Source: Ulva prolifera
Taxonomy: Eukaryota; Chlorophyta; Ulvophyceae; Ulvales; Ulvaceae
Direction: 5' to 3'
Assembly (NCBI GenBank): GCA_023078555.1
Contig: CM041199.1
Location: 2,565,145-2,629,144, forward strand
Length of the DNA stretch: 64,000 nt
Below are positions 30,657 through 42,863 of this stretch, one piece after another. Numbering within the stretch: position 1 is the stretch's first letter; every line of letters begins with the position of its first letter. Both the position numbers and the translations under genes were made by a program. Below the pieces are notes generated by a model, which saw only the letters and a program-made list of their open reading frames with translations, did not search any database and was not told where the DNA came from.

Positions 30657-30971
30657 ATGGTCCTGTGTCTTCGAAGTATGGGCGAAAGTGGGAAGGTCAA
30701 TATTGTGGTAGTTCCAGATTCATCGCGCCAGCATCTCGAGATCGTCGATCACAACACAAACGCACTTGGATCTCAAGCTGATGAGTCGACGCAAGTAGAG
30801 AATGAGTCAGTGCCGTATTACTGGCTATGGCAGATACTGACACTTGTCATGGCAAATATACGTTTACGGTGGGCTAAGTATATGCTCATACATGCGAATG
30901 GCTTGTCCTCAACACTCACACAAGCAGACCGCTGCAGCAATGACGATCATAACACTTCTACTACACTATAA
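30657..30971 (+). CDS. Small single-pass membrane protein, about 104 aa (copy A)
   Basis: ATG at 30657 opens MVLCLRSMGESGKVNIVVVP, then an acidic linker (SQADESTQVENESVP) and a membrane segment (YYWLWQILTLVMANIRLRW) with a polar tail. The linker, segment and tail are kept at 54831-55043, where the N-terminal part is lost. The layout, acidic linker then membrane segment then short tail, matches the last exon at 27092-27523, so it may be a related exon. Confidence 0.45.
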   Translation: MVLCLRSMGESGKVNIVVVPDSSRQHLEIVDHNTNALGSQADESTQVENESVPYYWLWQILTLVMANIRLRWAKYMLIHANGLSSTLTQADRCSNDDHNTSTTL

Positions 30972-31087
30972 AAACAATGCATCTTCATGCCATGCCTTGA
31001 TAAGAACACCAAATTGTCACTCACTGCTGTGCTTCCCATGATTGTACGAGACGTTGGGATGATTGAGAAACACCCGACAGGGCATCC

Positions 31088-31500
31088 TCAGGATGCCATC
31101 CTGTACTTGCAGCCATAGCAGGTTACTCCAGCACCCTTGACATTCTTGTCTACTTGAGGAGGACCATTGACAGTAGCTGCTTGATTTGCCTTTGCAGATT
31201 TAGCATCGCATGCCCCAACCAGCCAAGAATTCTGCTTTTCTTTGCTTGCTGTCCATCGGCTGGCCCCACACATGGGTGTGGTGCAACGCGGTTTGCTTAC
31301 CAGCTGCCTATTGGTGCTTATCCTACAGTTGCCCCGCTTGTCCTCAGCGAGCTTGAAATTTTGCAGGACGTTGTTGACGTCCTCACACCTAAGACACGCA
31401 GCAACGGTATGTTTGCGTGGATCAACGGTCCAGCGAATGCTAGAATTAAACGGTCAATTGCGCACTGAAGAAGCCGTATTCGACAGGAGGATACATATGC
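31088..31500 (-). CDS. Cys-containing ORF (copy A)
   Basis: The minus frame reads RWTVDPRKHTVAACLRCEDV, then CTTPMCGASRW, LVGACDAKSAK and VTCYGCKYRMAS, with pairs of CxxC-type cysteines suggesting metal binding. Copy B (about 55160-55570) keeps the frame, with one 3-nt insertion. I cannot name the domain. It lies just downstream of the piggyBac-like remnant and may once have belonged to a transposon. Confidence 0.35.
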
Positions 31501-31739
31501 TGTATGTCAAACAGACACAGCACGTTGCTATGATGTAATTCGTATGGTACAGCAGCTAATGAAACTGAGTTATGATGTGATACCGCTGGCACAAAATTCT
31601 CAAGAGAACGGTGGCACGAACACAATCACGCCGGGAAGTGGGGCCTACAGCTACCAGAGTCGAGATCACATAGAGGTGTTCAATGCACATGAGTTTGACT
31701 ATACATGATAGGTGAATTGCTTGTCTAAAGGGGATCCAT

Positions 31740-33005
31740 AGCTTGACATCCTCACAATCGTCACAGATGTTGCGGTGCAGGGGTACTTGGCTCAGCACAT
31801 ATCTCAAGCACTTCCCACAAAGACAACCTCCGCCACATGCGATCATCGAGTTGGAAAACTACATGAAAGCATGTATACAACTGACGGAAACTGCATTCTC
31901 AAAGCAAGCCGTTCTCGGATCGCACGTGCAAGGTCAGAGACCCTGCGTCGAGCAGGGGTGCATATGTAATTGCATGTGCTGTTGGCTAGCGGGTAGTTTC
32001 AACGCCAGCATGCAATTACAACAGTGAACACAGCAATCACGACCATTCTTGGCCAAGGCAGAAGCACGAACTGAAGTGTCCAATGGAGTGATCACTTCCA
32101 CTGGCCCACTGCAACCCGTTATGCACACGCTTCGTTGGAGGTGAGACCGTCCTTGCCAACAACACCCGGACATCCTGCCATGTGGATACACAGCCACAAC
32201 GTCACGTCGAAACATGTGAAGATGTGTCAAGTCGATGCTATACACCTGCAGTTCTGTAATCTCTCATGAGGCTGACGATGCAAACCTCAGCAAATTGAAG
32301 AAAAGAGGGGCGGCAGTACACACAAGTTCATTGAGCAATATGAAGACGTTGCATCACAGCGGCTCCCCCTGCCAGACCCACATGACGACATCCCATGGTT
32401 GCCGGGTGCAGCCATGTAGGTAATGTCATGCGGCCATCACGTGTGCCTAGCAACTCTGATTGTGGGAAAGAAGACTCGACACGAAGGCACTTGATATCAT
32501 TTGTGTATGCGCTGAAGCACTGAGGTTGGACAACCCCGAAGTTGTTTTGCGTTGCAATCGCTCGGAAGCTGACGACACGGACATCTTGCATTGCACAACA
32601 ACCTGCTGTAATGTGTTCACTGAAACTGCCTCGTTTTATGGATGTAAGCTGACAAAACTTGTGAGATGGCAGACCATCACACCATACAAAGTACGCGTCA
32701 GGTGAGACGTCTTCAATTTTGTTACACATGCGTGTTGCTAACACAGATGCACAGGGAAGAATCAGAAGACATCGGTACCGTTAAAGTTCCACGTCAACAC
32801 AACCATCGCCAGCACGACCAGCCACGTGTAGCTGTCGGCAGCCAGTCCCCATGTGCACACAGAAGAGTGACGCTTGTAATATTGACATCTCGTTGAAGGC
32901 CCTCCAAAGCCTGCGACTTGTGTTGTATGTTATGTCAGCATGTAGCACCCTTCTGCATTTATGCAGCCGACTTCTATGTGCCAAAACTGTAGAGGAAACA
33001 GGCAC
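31740..33005 (-). pseudogene. piggyBac-like transposase remnant
   Basis: Several piggyBac landmarks can be read in order on the minus strand with stops and frame changes between them. Near 32900 is KCRRVLHADITYNTSRRLW, like GRxVxxDxFYTSxxL. Near 32640 is GLPSHKFCQLTSIKRGSF and then QDVRVVSF, like the GLP...KRGxF...WxDxRxVxxLST block. Near 32390 is PTWLHPATMGCRHVGLA, like the YNxxMGGVDxxDQ block. Near 31800 is CGKCLRYVLSQVPLHRN, like the C-terminal cross-brace zinc-binding domain. The match is by eye. The protein is clearly not intact. Confidence 0.5.
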
Positions 33006-36000
33006 GACTGAGACAAGGGCCTCTCGAATTAGTCAAACTACCTTTCAATGTTGAGTTCCTGCACATAAATCAAACATGGGACATGCCGGAACAGCTAGAG
33101 TTTCATGTGTTGTCAAGGGTCAGAAGGTGGTGTCTGACTTGACCTGGTGCGCCAAAGCGGTGGAGCAGGTCCGCAGCACCTCATAGTACCGCATTGCAAC
33201 CTCATAGTACCAACCTAGCCAACACCGTCACCGTGTGTGGGCTATGCACCTTCTCTGTTTACGTTTGTCGAGTTCAGGTGGTCAGTGGTCACTTATGTTT
33301 TGTCTGCACAAATAGGCACCATGCCGTGTAATGCATGCACTGGCATGGACATGTCACATGCTCTGTGATCACTTCAGAGGAGGAGCAGCATCATTGCTTT
33401 TGGCAGCATATGGACACATTGCATTGTACCCAGGACCCTTCATTAGATTTGGTGTAGGGACTCGACATTTAGGAGCAAATAGAATTTGTCCACAACATCT
33501 TTACTCGGCTCCACCCGTTTTCCTCACGGCATCATGACACAGATAAACCTACAGATCGGCCAAATACTATTGCTTAAGCTTACAATTTAAAGATTCAACA
33601 TGCTGGCATAATGCGCAGAACCAGTGCTAGGCTCTGGAGAGCAACATTATAGCCTACTTGCAATGATAGCATTTACGACATGGGCAATGACAAAAAGCTG
33701 TCTACAGCGATTCTGCCATCATTCTGTGATCACCAGCGAAATGCGTATGGGCTGTCTATAGGCGCCCATTTCAAAAGTTCTTCACTGCAAAGAGACTCAT
33801 TTCGACCGCCAGAATCAACACCCTGCCGCGTTTTCTCGGCAGAATGCTGTGGCCGAAGGGAACTTCCCCACTGCCGGCATGGCCTGCACACCTTGTGCGA
33901 GATGATGTATTCACAATTACTACCGTTACAATTGTTTCCTTATCAAACTATTGCTTCGCATTGGTGTGTAGAAATTCCTTGCTTGGTCAAATTTCTACCC
34001 CACACAGGGGATCCTAAGATGATATGTACGTACTGTGAGAGGTGAATGTTCCATGTTCACAATCATCAGTATCATCCCCTCAGTCGTCATCTGCATCATG
34101 TTGGTGTGTGCTGCTGAGTGTTGACGGTATGCCCGATGTAACCCTGCCGACCAAATGTAGACAGGTTTAAGCGCACCAGATCGATGCACTTTGTGGTGTG
34201 GAATCAGTGATGATATTTACAGCGGAGAATCATTCTGTCACGTTCAACTGGATGCAAGATGGATGTAGAATCGGAACTTCGTGTACCCATACACCAGGCA
34301 TCCAGCCATGCACGCGCAACAATCAGCTGTGAATCACCATGCTGGGGTTGCATGTCGCTATGTTCCATGGGCAATCGGCCAGTGAATGGTCAATGGCGTG
34401 TATGTTCATCTGCTGCGACTCGCTTTCATCCATGTTCACACGACTAGCATTCGATTCCACAAAATTGAGTTGGCAACCTGAACCACACTTGGTCGCAGTA
34501 GGACTACTTAACACATTTAGAAGTCGCGAATTAAAGTGTCTGATTGCATAATGCAATACTGTCAACACGTGCATGGGACCAGCGGCATGGCGGCACCACC
34601 TGTTTGCACATCTTCAACTGGCTGAGTGAATCATCAAGAATCATCAAGAAGACAAGAAGAGCAGCTCAAACCCTGGAAGTCAGCATCGATCTCATCACGT
34701 TGCTTGCAGTCCTCACCTTGGTGCACAGCCATATCCGCCAAACTAATGAAGGTGCCCTCAAATGCCTGCGACTTCTTCTGTGCCCAGTTCAAAAAACAAA
34801 ATTACTTCCAAGAGTTCCCAGCTGCAGGTGCTGGTCGTTCACCATTTGTCAGGACTTCTTGATGCCTCGCGCTACTTACTACCAGAAACCTCTGAAGCAT
34901 GGGATTGTTTGCATCAGTGGCTTCAGTAATCGCATTGTTATATTCACATGGCTGTGTGGGCGTCTGTGTCTTGATGTTATGAGAAAGACAGTTGTAGCTG
35001 ACTCAAGAACTCTTGATAGTTCCTGCCTGCTTATCAACGTTGAGTGCCGGTACTGAGAACAAATAAGTGTTGTGGCTATAAATGTTTCTGCATGGAAGTT
35101 GCCTTGCACTGCATTCGAGGACAGATTTCACAGATTTTGTGCTCTGTCCAGTTAACTCAGTCTTTAATATCGTTGTGCAGCTCCAGCTCCAAACCGTCGC
35201 CCACGGAGATGCGATTGTCCAGAAAACTAGGTCGTCGGATGGCCTACCTGAGCTTCTCTCACAGAGACGATCACACATGGCATGAACAACATGATCACGC
35301 ATCAAGGGCAAGAGCAGGCTCTTGGCAATTCATTTTCAGAATCCGTATCACCTACAGTAAAGCGGTGCTGGCTGGATACATCAACACAACACACCCACAG
35401 GTACGAGAAGCAGGTTCATAAAAACAGACGAAATGGTCACCAAAACATAAACAACGGTGTTACCTATCCTCAACTTTATAGCCATAAAAAATTGGCAGTG
35501 CGGATCGGCAGAGGTATCGCTCTACAACTTCCACAGCTGTAGATTCTCCCAGGCCTCAAATGAAATCCGTAACTCATAATTACACCTGCACTGAAGCTCT
35601 TCATATCTTCAGGGAGGAACTCAGCAACTGTTCTCTCAAAGTGTTTTTACCATCACAATATACATCGTGCTCGTAAAGCAGTGTCAACCTAGCAAGAAAT
35701 TCCGTGCCCAACCGTCATTTTGAGTCGACTACATTGAACTCCCAAACCCAACAAATCGCCACAGTGCGACCTCAGACCAGATCACGACAACTAATCCCAT
35801 CGACTCAGCGATTTTGGTAGTGTCAAGCTTTGGCCATGGGCGTAAGCATGCGCAAAATCAAAAACATATCCAGGCAGAACACCCGAGACAGATGGTCTTG
35901 TTGGGGCTATCATAAATGTTACTTGATCATAGCACTCTCAGATGGTCCACCAAACGTGTACCGCACCACGGTCCCACTGGACTCAAGCGTGCTCAATCAA

Positions 36001-36258
36001 ACTGTGTCAACAGCCCAGCAATCACCATCCGCCGCGGCGTCTTGCTCCATCCACACCCCCAGGAACCACAGCTATCATTGCGAAGGCAATTCAGCTGACA
36101 GACATAGACCGGTGCACGAGACGGCTACAACGAGACATCCCTTCAACACAGTGGTAGCTTTGTACAACGCCAAACGATCAGTTGAGCATGCGAGCCAAGT
36201 GGCCCATACAAAGCGCCACACCCAATGACCAGGAAAGCTGCAATGTTCAGCAGGAACT
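33006..36258. other. No convincing gene
   Basis: An AT-richer stretch with many short ORFs. The longest (34544-35056, plus) has no domain. Parts may be further decayed transposon sequence, but I find no clear motif. Confidence 0.45.
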
Positions 36259-36588
36259 TCAGTCTGGAAGCCGATCGAATACATGCGATACTGTACTGAC
36301 GAAAAAAACCGCGAGGACGTGTGAGAGAAGGCGCATTTGCCCGCGCATGAGGGCTTCCATGATGACCTTGAAGGTAACGCAACGGTGCGCCTGCATGCGC
36401 TCCCGCCACTTTGCCTCCTTCGGCGCGAGCTCCGCCTTGAGCTGCTCCCGCACCGTGTGCTCTTTCTCCTCACCCGTCATCGGGGCCATCACCGCCGACG
36501 CCCAGTCGCTCTCGCAGATGTACACGAGCATGCACACATTGTTCATCGCACGCCACGTGCAGCTGCCGAGAGCTGCATGCATTGTCAT
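36259..36588 (-). CDS. Coiled-coil plus membrane-segment ORF
   Basis: The minus frame contains an amphipathic helix (EHTVREQLKAELAPKEAKWR), then a membrane segment (MRLLSHVLAVFFVSTVSHVF). An overlapping minus frame at 36598-37026 holds another hydrophobic stretch (HVEQFLLCVLLCVWSRLAWA) that could be an upstream exon. The layout again is coiled coil and then membrane segment. No family recognised; exon borders unresolved. Confidence 0.4.
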   Translation of the reverse strand: MTMHAALGSCTWRAMNNVCMLVYICESDWASAVMAPMTGEEKEHTVREQLKAELAPKEAKWRERMQAHRCVTFKVIMEALMRGQMRLLSHVLAVFFVSTVSHVFDRLPD

Positions 36589-37156
36589 CTGGGATGTCTA
36601 CCGGTGCGTCGTCTGAGCATGCAGAAGAAGAGCAGTCAGGGTACAGCCGTCGCAGCTTTTCACAGTGCTGGCCTGGCCTGGTGAAGAGAGTGAGGCAGCG
36701 TGGCACGATTCCATGCATGCAGCTTCGTGAATACACACCGGCCATGCGGAAAGGCCATGCACACATACATGGCGGTGGACGTCGACACGTGCTATATTCG
36801 TGCGCCGCGGAGCTGCCGCCCATGCAAGCCTGCTCCACACACAAAGCAGTACACACAGCAGAAACTGCTCCACGTGGAGCAGGGGGCAGGGGCTGCACCG
36901 GAGGGCCGCGAGCCTTTTCTGCCAGACTGGCGCCATCACCTTCCTTCCTTGCACTCGAGCGTCTCCGTTTAGCGCCTCCGTGACTCCGTTTAGCGCCCCA
37001 GTAGCGGTGCTAGCTGTTCCTGGCAACCGAGTGTTGCTACTGCTTTGTATGCTGTGCAGCGGACATCAACTTCAGGCTCATTCTCTGGCATAGATTTGGC
37101 ACCACTTGACTTGGCGTGCTGCTGTTGTCTGGCGACAACTGTTTGGATGTTGGAAG

Positions 37157-38078
37157 TATGCAGGATGCAACTCAGGGAGGGACCTCGGCGTCGAAGTCGG
37201 GTTGCATGGGAGGAGCTACAGTGGCAGAGCGGCAAGACATAATGGCCCGTGAGCAGTATTTGAAAATGGTAGAGGAAAACTTGGTATTCGCCGGCAATGA
37301 AGTAATGTTTGGAAAGATACAACACATGTACATCCAGCAGCAAAACGAAAACTCTCAGTCACCACATGCTGACTGTGCCGAACACACACAAGCCGTGTGC
37401 AAAACACGAAAAGTCATGCAGAAATTGAAGACATTCCCAAGATGGAGCGTATGACCCACGATACAAGCGCACCAGGGCTAAGCAATGCATCGTTTGGATC
37501 CAGTTTCAAAGTGAACATCGACCACGAGCAGAACACACAGGCTGACAAAATTGACAATGAGGTCGCTATGTGTGAGCTGGTCCCTGCTGAAAAGGTGGAG
37601 ATAATTATGGGTGAGCTGGCCTCCGCAACTGCAACGAAAGAGATGCTCAGCAGCAATCTGGCTGATGCTGCTGGAAGGGAGGAGACGATGAAAGGCAAGC
37701 TGACCGCTGCCGGTGCAGAGAGGGACAAGCTGAACAACAAGCTGGCCGCTGCAGCCGAAAGGACAGTCGCCCTGGAGATCGAGTTGTCCGCTTGAGCTAT
37801 CAGGGAAGAAAATATGCAGGCGAATCTGATCCTAGCTACTGCAAAGAAAGAGCTGCTGAAGAGCGAGGTTGCTGCAGCTGCAGAGATCGAAGAGCATGTA
37901 AAGTGCGAGCTGACTGCCGCTACAGATTGGAACGAGATGTTTGAGGAGCATCTGGCAACAGACCATGAGATGACAGGCGTGAGCAAGTGGGAGCACAAGC
38001 GGAGTGGTGCAGAGCGTCCAGCAGGCGCATCTGCATGTCGGAAACAGGAGGAAGGTCCATATGACATGTCAAACAAAG
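37157..38078 (+). CDS. Coiled-coil gene with nine 14-residue repeats and one in-frame TGA, exon 1
   Basis: ATG at 37157 opens an N-terminal region (REQYLKMVEENLVFAGNEVM). The reading then moves to the frame starting near 37397 through a shift or unseen splice. From 37598 to 37975 there are nine perfect 14-residue (double-heptad) units with consensus ExLxxxLxAAxxxx, such as EMLSSNLADAAGRE and ETMKGKLTAAGAER. In unit five, position ten is TGA (37793-37795) where most other units have Ala, and the repeat phase continues undisturbed. Exon 1 ends DMSNK with a phase-1 donor G/GTGAGG at 38078. A decaying gene or readthrough are both possible. Confidence 0.6.
37598..37975. repeat. 42-bp coding tandem repeat, nine units
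   Basis: The period is exactly 14 codons with no length change in nine units. The DNA has diverged, but the helix pattern is kept. Confidence 0.85.
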
Positions 38079-38178
38079 GTGAGGCTCAGCCCCAGAGTCA
38101 CCAGCCGAGTTGGCACACGAGTACTCTTGCCATGCTGCATTATCAGTGACTACCTGTCGATTGCATACCTGTATGCAG

Positions 38179-38786
38179 AAACTGAGTTACATGAGACAAT
38201 GAAAGGCTGGGCGAACACTGCTGGTGTGCACATCACCGACCAGACTCCAGACCCCTTGGCCAGTCGGAAGATGAACCTGCAAACTGAGGCAGTGAATGCA
38301 GAGATACAATGCCTCGAATCAGAAAAGTTCTCACTTGCCAAAAGCACTTTGAAGGCCCAGGAGCAGCAAAAGGAAAGAGTGTTGGATGTGGAATGCCATC
38401 ACAATCACATCAAGTGGGCACACGGGCACAACAAATCAAACTCACAGGTTGACCTTGGCGCAACGGCAAATCCATGCACAATGTCTTTCAATGGGCTTTT
38501 CAGTGTTGAGGCTTGTGATCAGGCAAGAGAGCAATGCATTCTTCAGAACGAGGAACAAGACGCGGCCGGCGACACGACTCAAGCGAGACTTCGGAAACAG
38601 GTTATCGCGATTGAAAAAAAGTTGAGTCGCTTCAGGCCGGGCTTCAGGCGTCATGTTCTTGCATGTCAGTATGTTGAACCTAATTCGGACGTTGGCCCAC
38701 TGCCTGTCGCCCATTTTGAGGTCGAACACAGCTCTGCATGCACTGCTGCCGATCACCTTGCATTCACACACAGCGACGCATGCTGA
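38179..38786 (+). CDS. Coiled-coil gene, exon 2
   Basis: Intron 38079-38178 (100 nt, GTGAGG to TGTATGCAG) joins phase 1 to give Glu. The exon continues helical (MNLQTEAVNAEIQCLESEKF; TQARLRKQVIAIEKKLSRF) and ends with a Cys/His-rich tail and TGA at 38786. No membrane segment is visible, unlike the related 25-kb gene. Confidence 0.6.
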
Positions 38787-40489
38787 CATTGCAGCAACAT
38801 AACTTTGACCCTATAAGGTCCATCGTACGATAATTGTCTAGAGCATCGTGCAAGTGTGCAAGTTGTAGCAGTGAGTCCACAATCAGCACTTCCGATCTAC
38901 GTTCAACCGTGCAGCATAGCTCACTGAATTCCATAGCTGGGAGAGTCATTCGACTGGACACGTTGACAGGTCGCGAAATCGCTCTAGTTTTCCAAACTGC
39001 GGTAGCATTCAATCGGCCACAGCACGCAGACAGGAACTGACACACTGGTTGCTCTCAAGACTACAACCTTTCATAGCCATGGCGACCCACATAGGACAGA
39101 ACTCGCAACAAACGCTGTGTGCCAGGACATAACCCAACCTTGTGGCTACAACTGGAACGAAGGTGCTTTGATGTGAAGTCATCTCTACCGCATGCACGAT
39201 GTGGCAGTAAGCTCATTGCTAGGTGCATGGCCGCAAGGCTTGACGAAGTTCCAGGTTGTTCTTCGTTTAAGGATTCTCTCTACTGTGAAGAACAGCATGG
39301 GTGACAGCGTGGACATTCTCTGGATGGAGCACAGCAAATATCACTATTTGGCTTGGAATATCGTCCGTGGTTGCGCACTGCTTACATCAAGGGTACTGCT
39401 GTTGGGGCTGCTGGACATTCCCATGTACTCAGTGCTGTAGAAATGTGCACGTTTGAAAGCAGGGATAGAGTGGGAGTGCTACACATGCAATGGTTTCCGC
39501 ACGACAATGCATGTCTTGGTGACCAATACAGCTGCTGCGGTTGGTCACCACGCCGGAGCCACACCTTGTCGACTCCATAGTGCTGATCTCCCGCCGAATG
39601 TGCACGTGGGATGTCCTTGGTGCAGTCTCCGCGTCCGACGTGCTCAGCCGTTGGTGCAGACATGCCATGTGCGGCTGTGCGTAGCCGCTTGAACGTCCTT
39701 GCCACACCTTCGGGACTGCGGAACAAGCTGTGACCTAGCAGCAGCGGTGCTGCCAGGAAGAATTTGCATTCTCAGGCACGCCATTACACACTGCACATCC
39801 CACAGCTTCGGCACAGCAGCTCGGTAAGTCCACATTCCAAATGAGTCTGCACTCGACCCGTGTCTGCACATGTTGTCAAGCACATTTGGTGCGAGGTGGT
39901 GTCTCAGAAGTGAAAAATCTCAAGTTGAAGTGCTCAATGCTTCTTTAAAAAAGTCAACACACCACACTCACTGGTGCTGCTCCTCCTTGTGCTGTCACCG
40001 GACCAGTCAGCTCAGCAAAAGAGACAGTGGAGGATATGAGCTGTGCCATAAATTCATCACTCGCAGGAAACTCTGGTGGAATTGATAAGCAAGGACTGAG
40101 GCTCACAGTCGAAGAAATGATCACGCGGGATGTATGAGAACCACTGACCGGGGATTTCTAGGACATGCTACATAATATGCAATTAGCCGTGGCAACGCAG
40201 GATCTGGCCACATTAGCTCAGTATGGATCCATATCCAGGTGCTCCGTGGGTGTGTTGAAAGTTGCACCCACCTGAAATTTGATGTCATGTTCTGGAACAT
40301 ATTGATGCGTACCATACATAGAACCCGCCAGACAAGCAATTTACAACTGTAACTTCTATATGGAATGATCTTGTTACGATGTGCCCTTTCAGAAGCCAGG
40401 GCATAGCTTGCAAGGATGTGTGCCCCGTATGCTGTACAGGCTCCGCATTGCAGATGAGTACTCACCTCAGCGAAACAAAATGCAGTTTT
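38787..40489. other. No convincing gene
   Basis: Short ORFs on both strands without motif. Probably decayed transposon flank. Confidence 0.4.
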
Positions 40490-41660
40490 TGTTGTTGTTA
40501 TTGGTCGCCGACTGGCCTGCTGCAAGGCGGTTTTTACATTCCTTTGTACACAAGTGGAGATTGGTGTTGCAGGCACGGCAGAGTGCACTGTGTGTGGCAT
40601 TGGGCAAAGCCGACAAGGTAGAATCCAGTCGCAAGACAATGCTGTCGGACACCTGTGGACTGTAAATTGCACGGCACGGCATAGCCTCGAGCTGTACGTA
40701 CGTCCAGGACCGATGCCACGGACAAATGGTGCTGAAGCAAGAGTCCGGTGCGTCCTGACTGGTGCCCCGACAATGACCTGCAGTATCCGGGAACTTTACG
40801 ACCTTCTTAGTTGTCCTTTGCTGATGACTCACGGACCTGGCAGCCCGCAAGCGTCACTGAAGCTAAGCACTGTGCAGCAGCCCGCCCTACGAGCCAGATG
40901 ACCCGCAAATCCACATGCAACATTGAGGTGACATGGCATATCATCACGACAGACTGGGTACTCGTGCATGCAGTCGGGTAGCATCTCGCTGGCATCAGAA
41001 GCAACCTTTCAGCATCAAGAGCATCGTGCAAGTTTTGGTGAACAAGCGATGTAATTTCGCCTACCGAAACATCACTCTGACAAAACCCTGCCAGAAGTAT
41101 GCCAAGGCGGAGCCCATGCACTGTTCCTAGCTTCGATTTGGTCAACAGAAGTGAAGTATGATCTATCCCGGCTGTGCTGATGTACCACACCTTCACCTCG
41201 TCAGGGTGCTTGCCAATGGTGGAGAGCTCCAGTGGACACATTTCAAGCCTTCATCCGCGCAAACCCATATCTCGCAGACATGCAGCCTCCGTACGGCCAC
41301 ATCATTTGGAAGTACCGTTCTTGGAATGTAATGTCACACTGCAAAAACCGGGTTCATCAGACGCTTGCGTCGGCGAAAGGTCTGCTTCTCTCAATTCTCA
41401 ATATCAGGCATGCCAGTTTATGCTGCAGGTCTGCTCCACAGGTTTGCCGCCCCGGCTCAGGTCAGACCACAATGTAGTTCAGATGAAGCTGCACTCAGTT
41501 TGGGTGACTTTGCAGATGACTCGCATGCATATATGGTATGAGCTGGTATCTTAGTGGTGCTTCTTTGCAAGTGCTCAATGATTCTTTGAAACGTGTCAAC
41601 AACGAATCGCTCACCGCTAATGCTCGCCCTTGTGATGTCAAAGATCCAGCCAGATGACAA
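40490..41660 (-). pseudogene. Second piggyBac-like remnant
   Basis: On the minus strand near 40530-40600 the frame reads HSALCRACNTNLHLCTKEC, which fits the CxxCxxxLHxCxxxC core of the piggyBac C-terminal zinc-binding domain. Upstream (about 41190) is EVKVWYISTAGIDHTSLL, like the KxWxxxDxxTGY block. Near 41600 is SGERFVVDTFQRIIEHLQ. Stops and shifts separate the parts. Weaker than the copy at 31740-33005. Confidence 0.35.
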
Positions 41661-42311
41661 TTCAGACTATGCCTGGCGCAGACATACATGAGATGTGCTA
41701 TGGCTGCAGCACTTTCGACACATCTTTTGGAGTGGATGTACATAGTCTGAGGCTGAGACTCGAAAGGAAGACCATTCGGAGGGCGTATGTACGTGCTGAC
41801 CAGGCATACATGGGTCGAGCTGCATGTCATGCATCTGTCTTTGATGGAGCACAATCTGGCACCGCAACTCAGTATGAATACACGTCAGAGAAGTGCAGGT
41901 GAATGATGAAAACCGCACCCACCTGAGATCAAACTGAGGCTTTTTCTGGTCCGTGTCGACGGTGCAATGCATCACAAATGGCTCTTACCAACCAGAAACT
42001 GGGCTCTTGCAGCTTCTTCCTGTGCCTGGCAAGTCATTAAGCTGCTGATATTGGGGCTGGCAAGCGGCCCTGCCGTAGAGGCAGTCCAAAAGGCTTCACT
42101 GAAGCGAGGTACAAACACCGCGACACCAGAACTTGGATAGACATCTCGACATGCTAGAGGCATGTAATGGTGTGACTGGTCGGCCCTGTTTCAGATCCAT
42201 ACCTTCACTGTGTGGTCTGACTGTTCTGACTGTCACGCTGCTCCGTTGTTCAATGCGCTATGAGACAAGGACATTGCAATCAAGGCGTTGTGTGCATAGA
42301 GCATGTATATG

Positions 42312-42354
42312 CTGCAGCTGGAGCAGCGGGAGCGCATCGCAGCTGGTGAGGACA
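42312..42354 (+). CDS. Exon-like MLQLxQRxRIAA module
   Basis: It encodes MLQLEQRERIAA and then the donor GCTG/GTGAGG. Paralogous to the start of 21775-22023. Confidence 0.3.
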
Positions 42355-42627
42355 TGGAGGCACCGCGAACGATTGGGGGTTCCCATGCATCGTGGGTGAA
42401 GCCAGCACGTCCAGCCTGACGGTGCTTCATGCGCAATGGCGGTAGCGGCATTTTCATCCGCTGAGTCAGACATTGAGTAGATCCCTTTCACCGGAGCCCG
42501 GCGGTGACAGACGCAATAGTGCAGTGGCTCCGCCCTGGCAACTGCTGGCAGTGTCCTGTGTGATCACATGCCATATCACGTCAATGTAGGTGTTGCCTGT
42601 AGATGTATGGGTCATCTGGCTTGCAGG

Positions 42628-42863
42628 AAGAGCTTCCTGCGCTTACTAACGATTCAGGGAAGAGTGTTGCGCCGTTCGTGCATGAGCTCTCTACGACCCA
42701 GCTTCGAAACTTCCTGTCAACCCACCAGCCCCCGTCAGAAGCTGACACACATTGCAGTGATGATAGATCAACAACGCTTGCAGCTGTGATTGCTACCAAA
42801 TGTTGGACGGGAACGCTACGGGCGCCAGTGCATGTGGGCGCATGCGTGGCCCTGCTGCTGTGA
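42628..42863 (+). CDS. Possible terminal exon, about 78 aa
   Basis: Acceptor GGCTTGCAG opens EELPALTNDSGKSVAPFVHE, a Ser/Thr-rich stretch and a short hydrophobic end (APVHVGACVALLL) before TGA. It resembles in layout the short membrane-end exons elsewhere in the window. No other support. Confidence 0.3.

Larger units (their letters stand above)
27011..31709. repeat. Segmental duplication, copy A
   Basis: Copy A aligns in the same orientation with three blocks of copy B: 27011-27977 with 45707-46672, 29710-30590 with 46673-47550, and 30750-31709 with 54831-55784. The blocks look about 95-98% identical by eye. Copy B lacks 27978-29709, with GTGCAC/GAGCAC microhomology at the junction. It carries 7.3 kb of unrelated DNA in place of 30590-30750. 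Confidence 0.9.

Noticed and set aside
34544-35056. 170-codon plus-strand ORF
   Set aside because: No domain, no paralogue and no splice context; could equally be open by chance.
37793-37795. TGA read as selenocysteine or as a reassigned sense codon
   Set aside because: The site corresponds to Ala in most sister repeats, no selenoprotein context is seen, and TGA ends other ORFs in the window.
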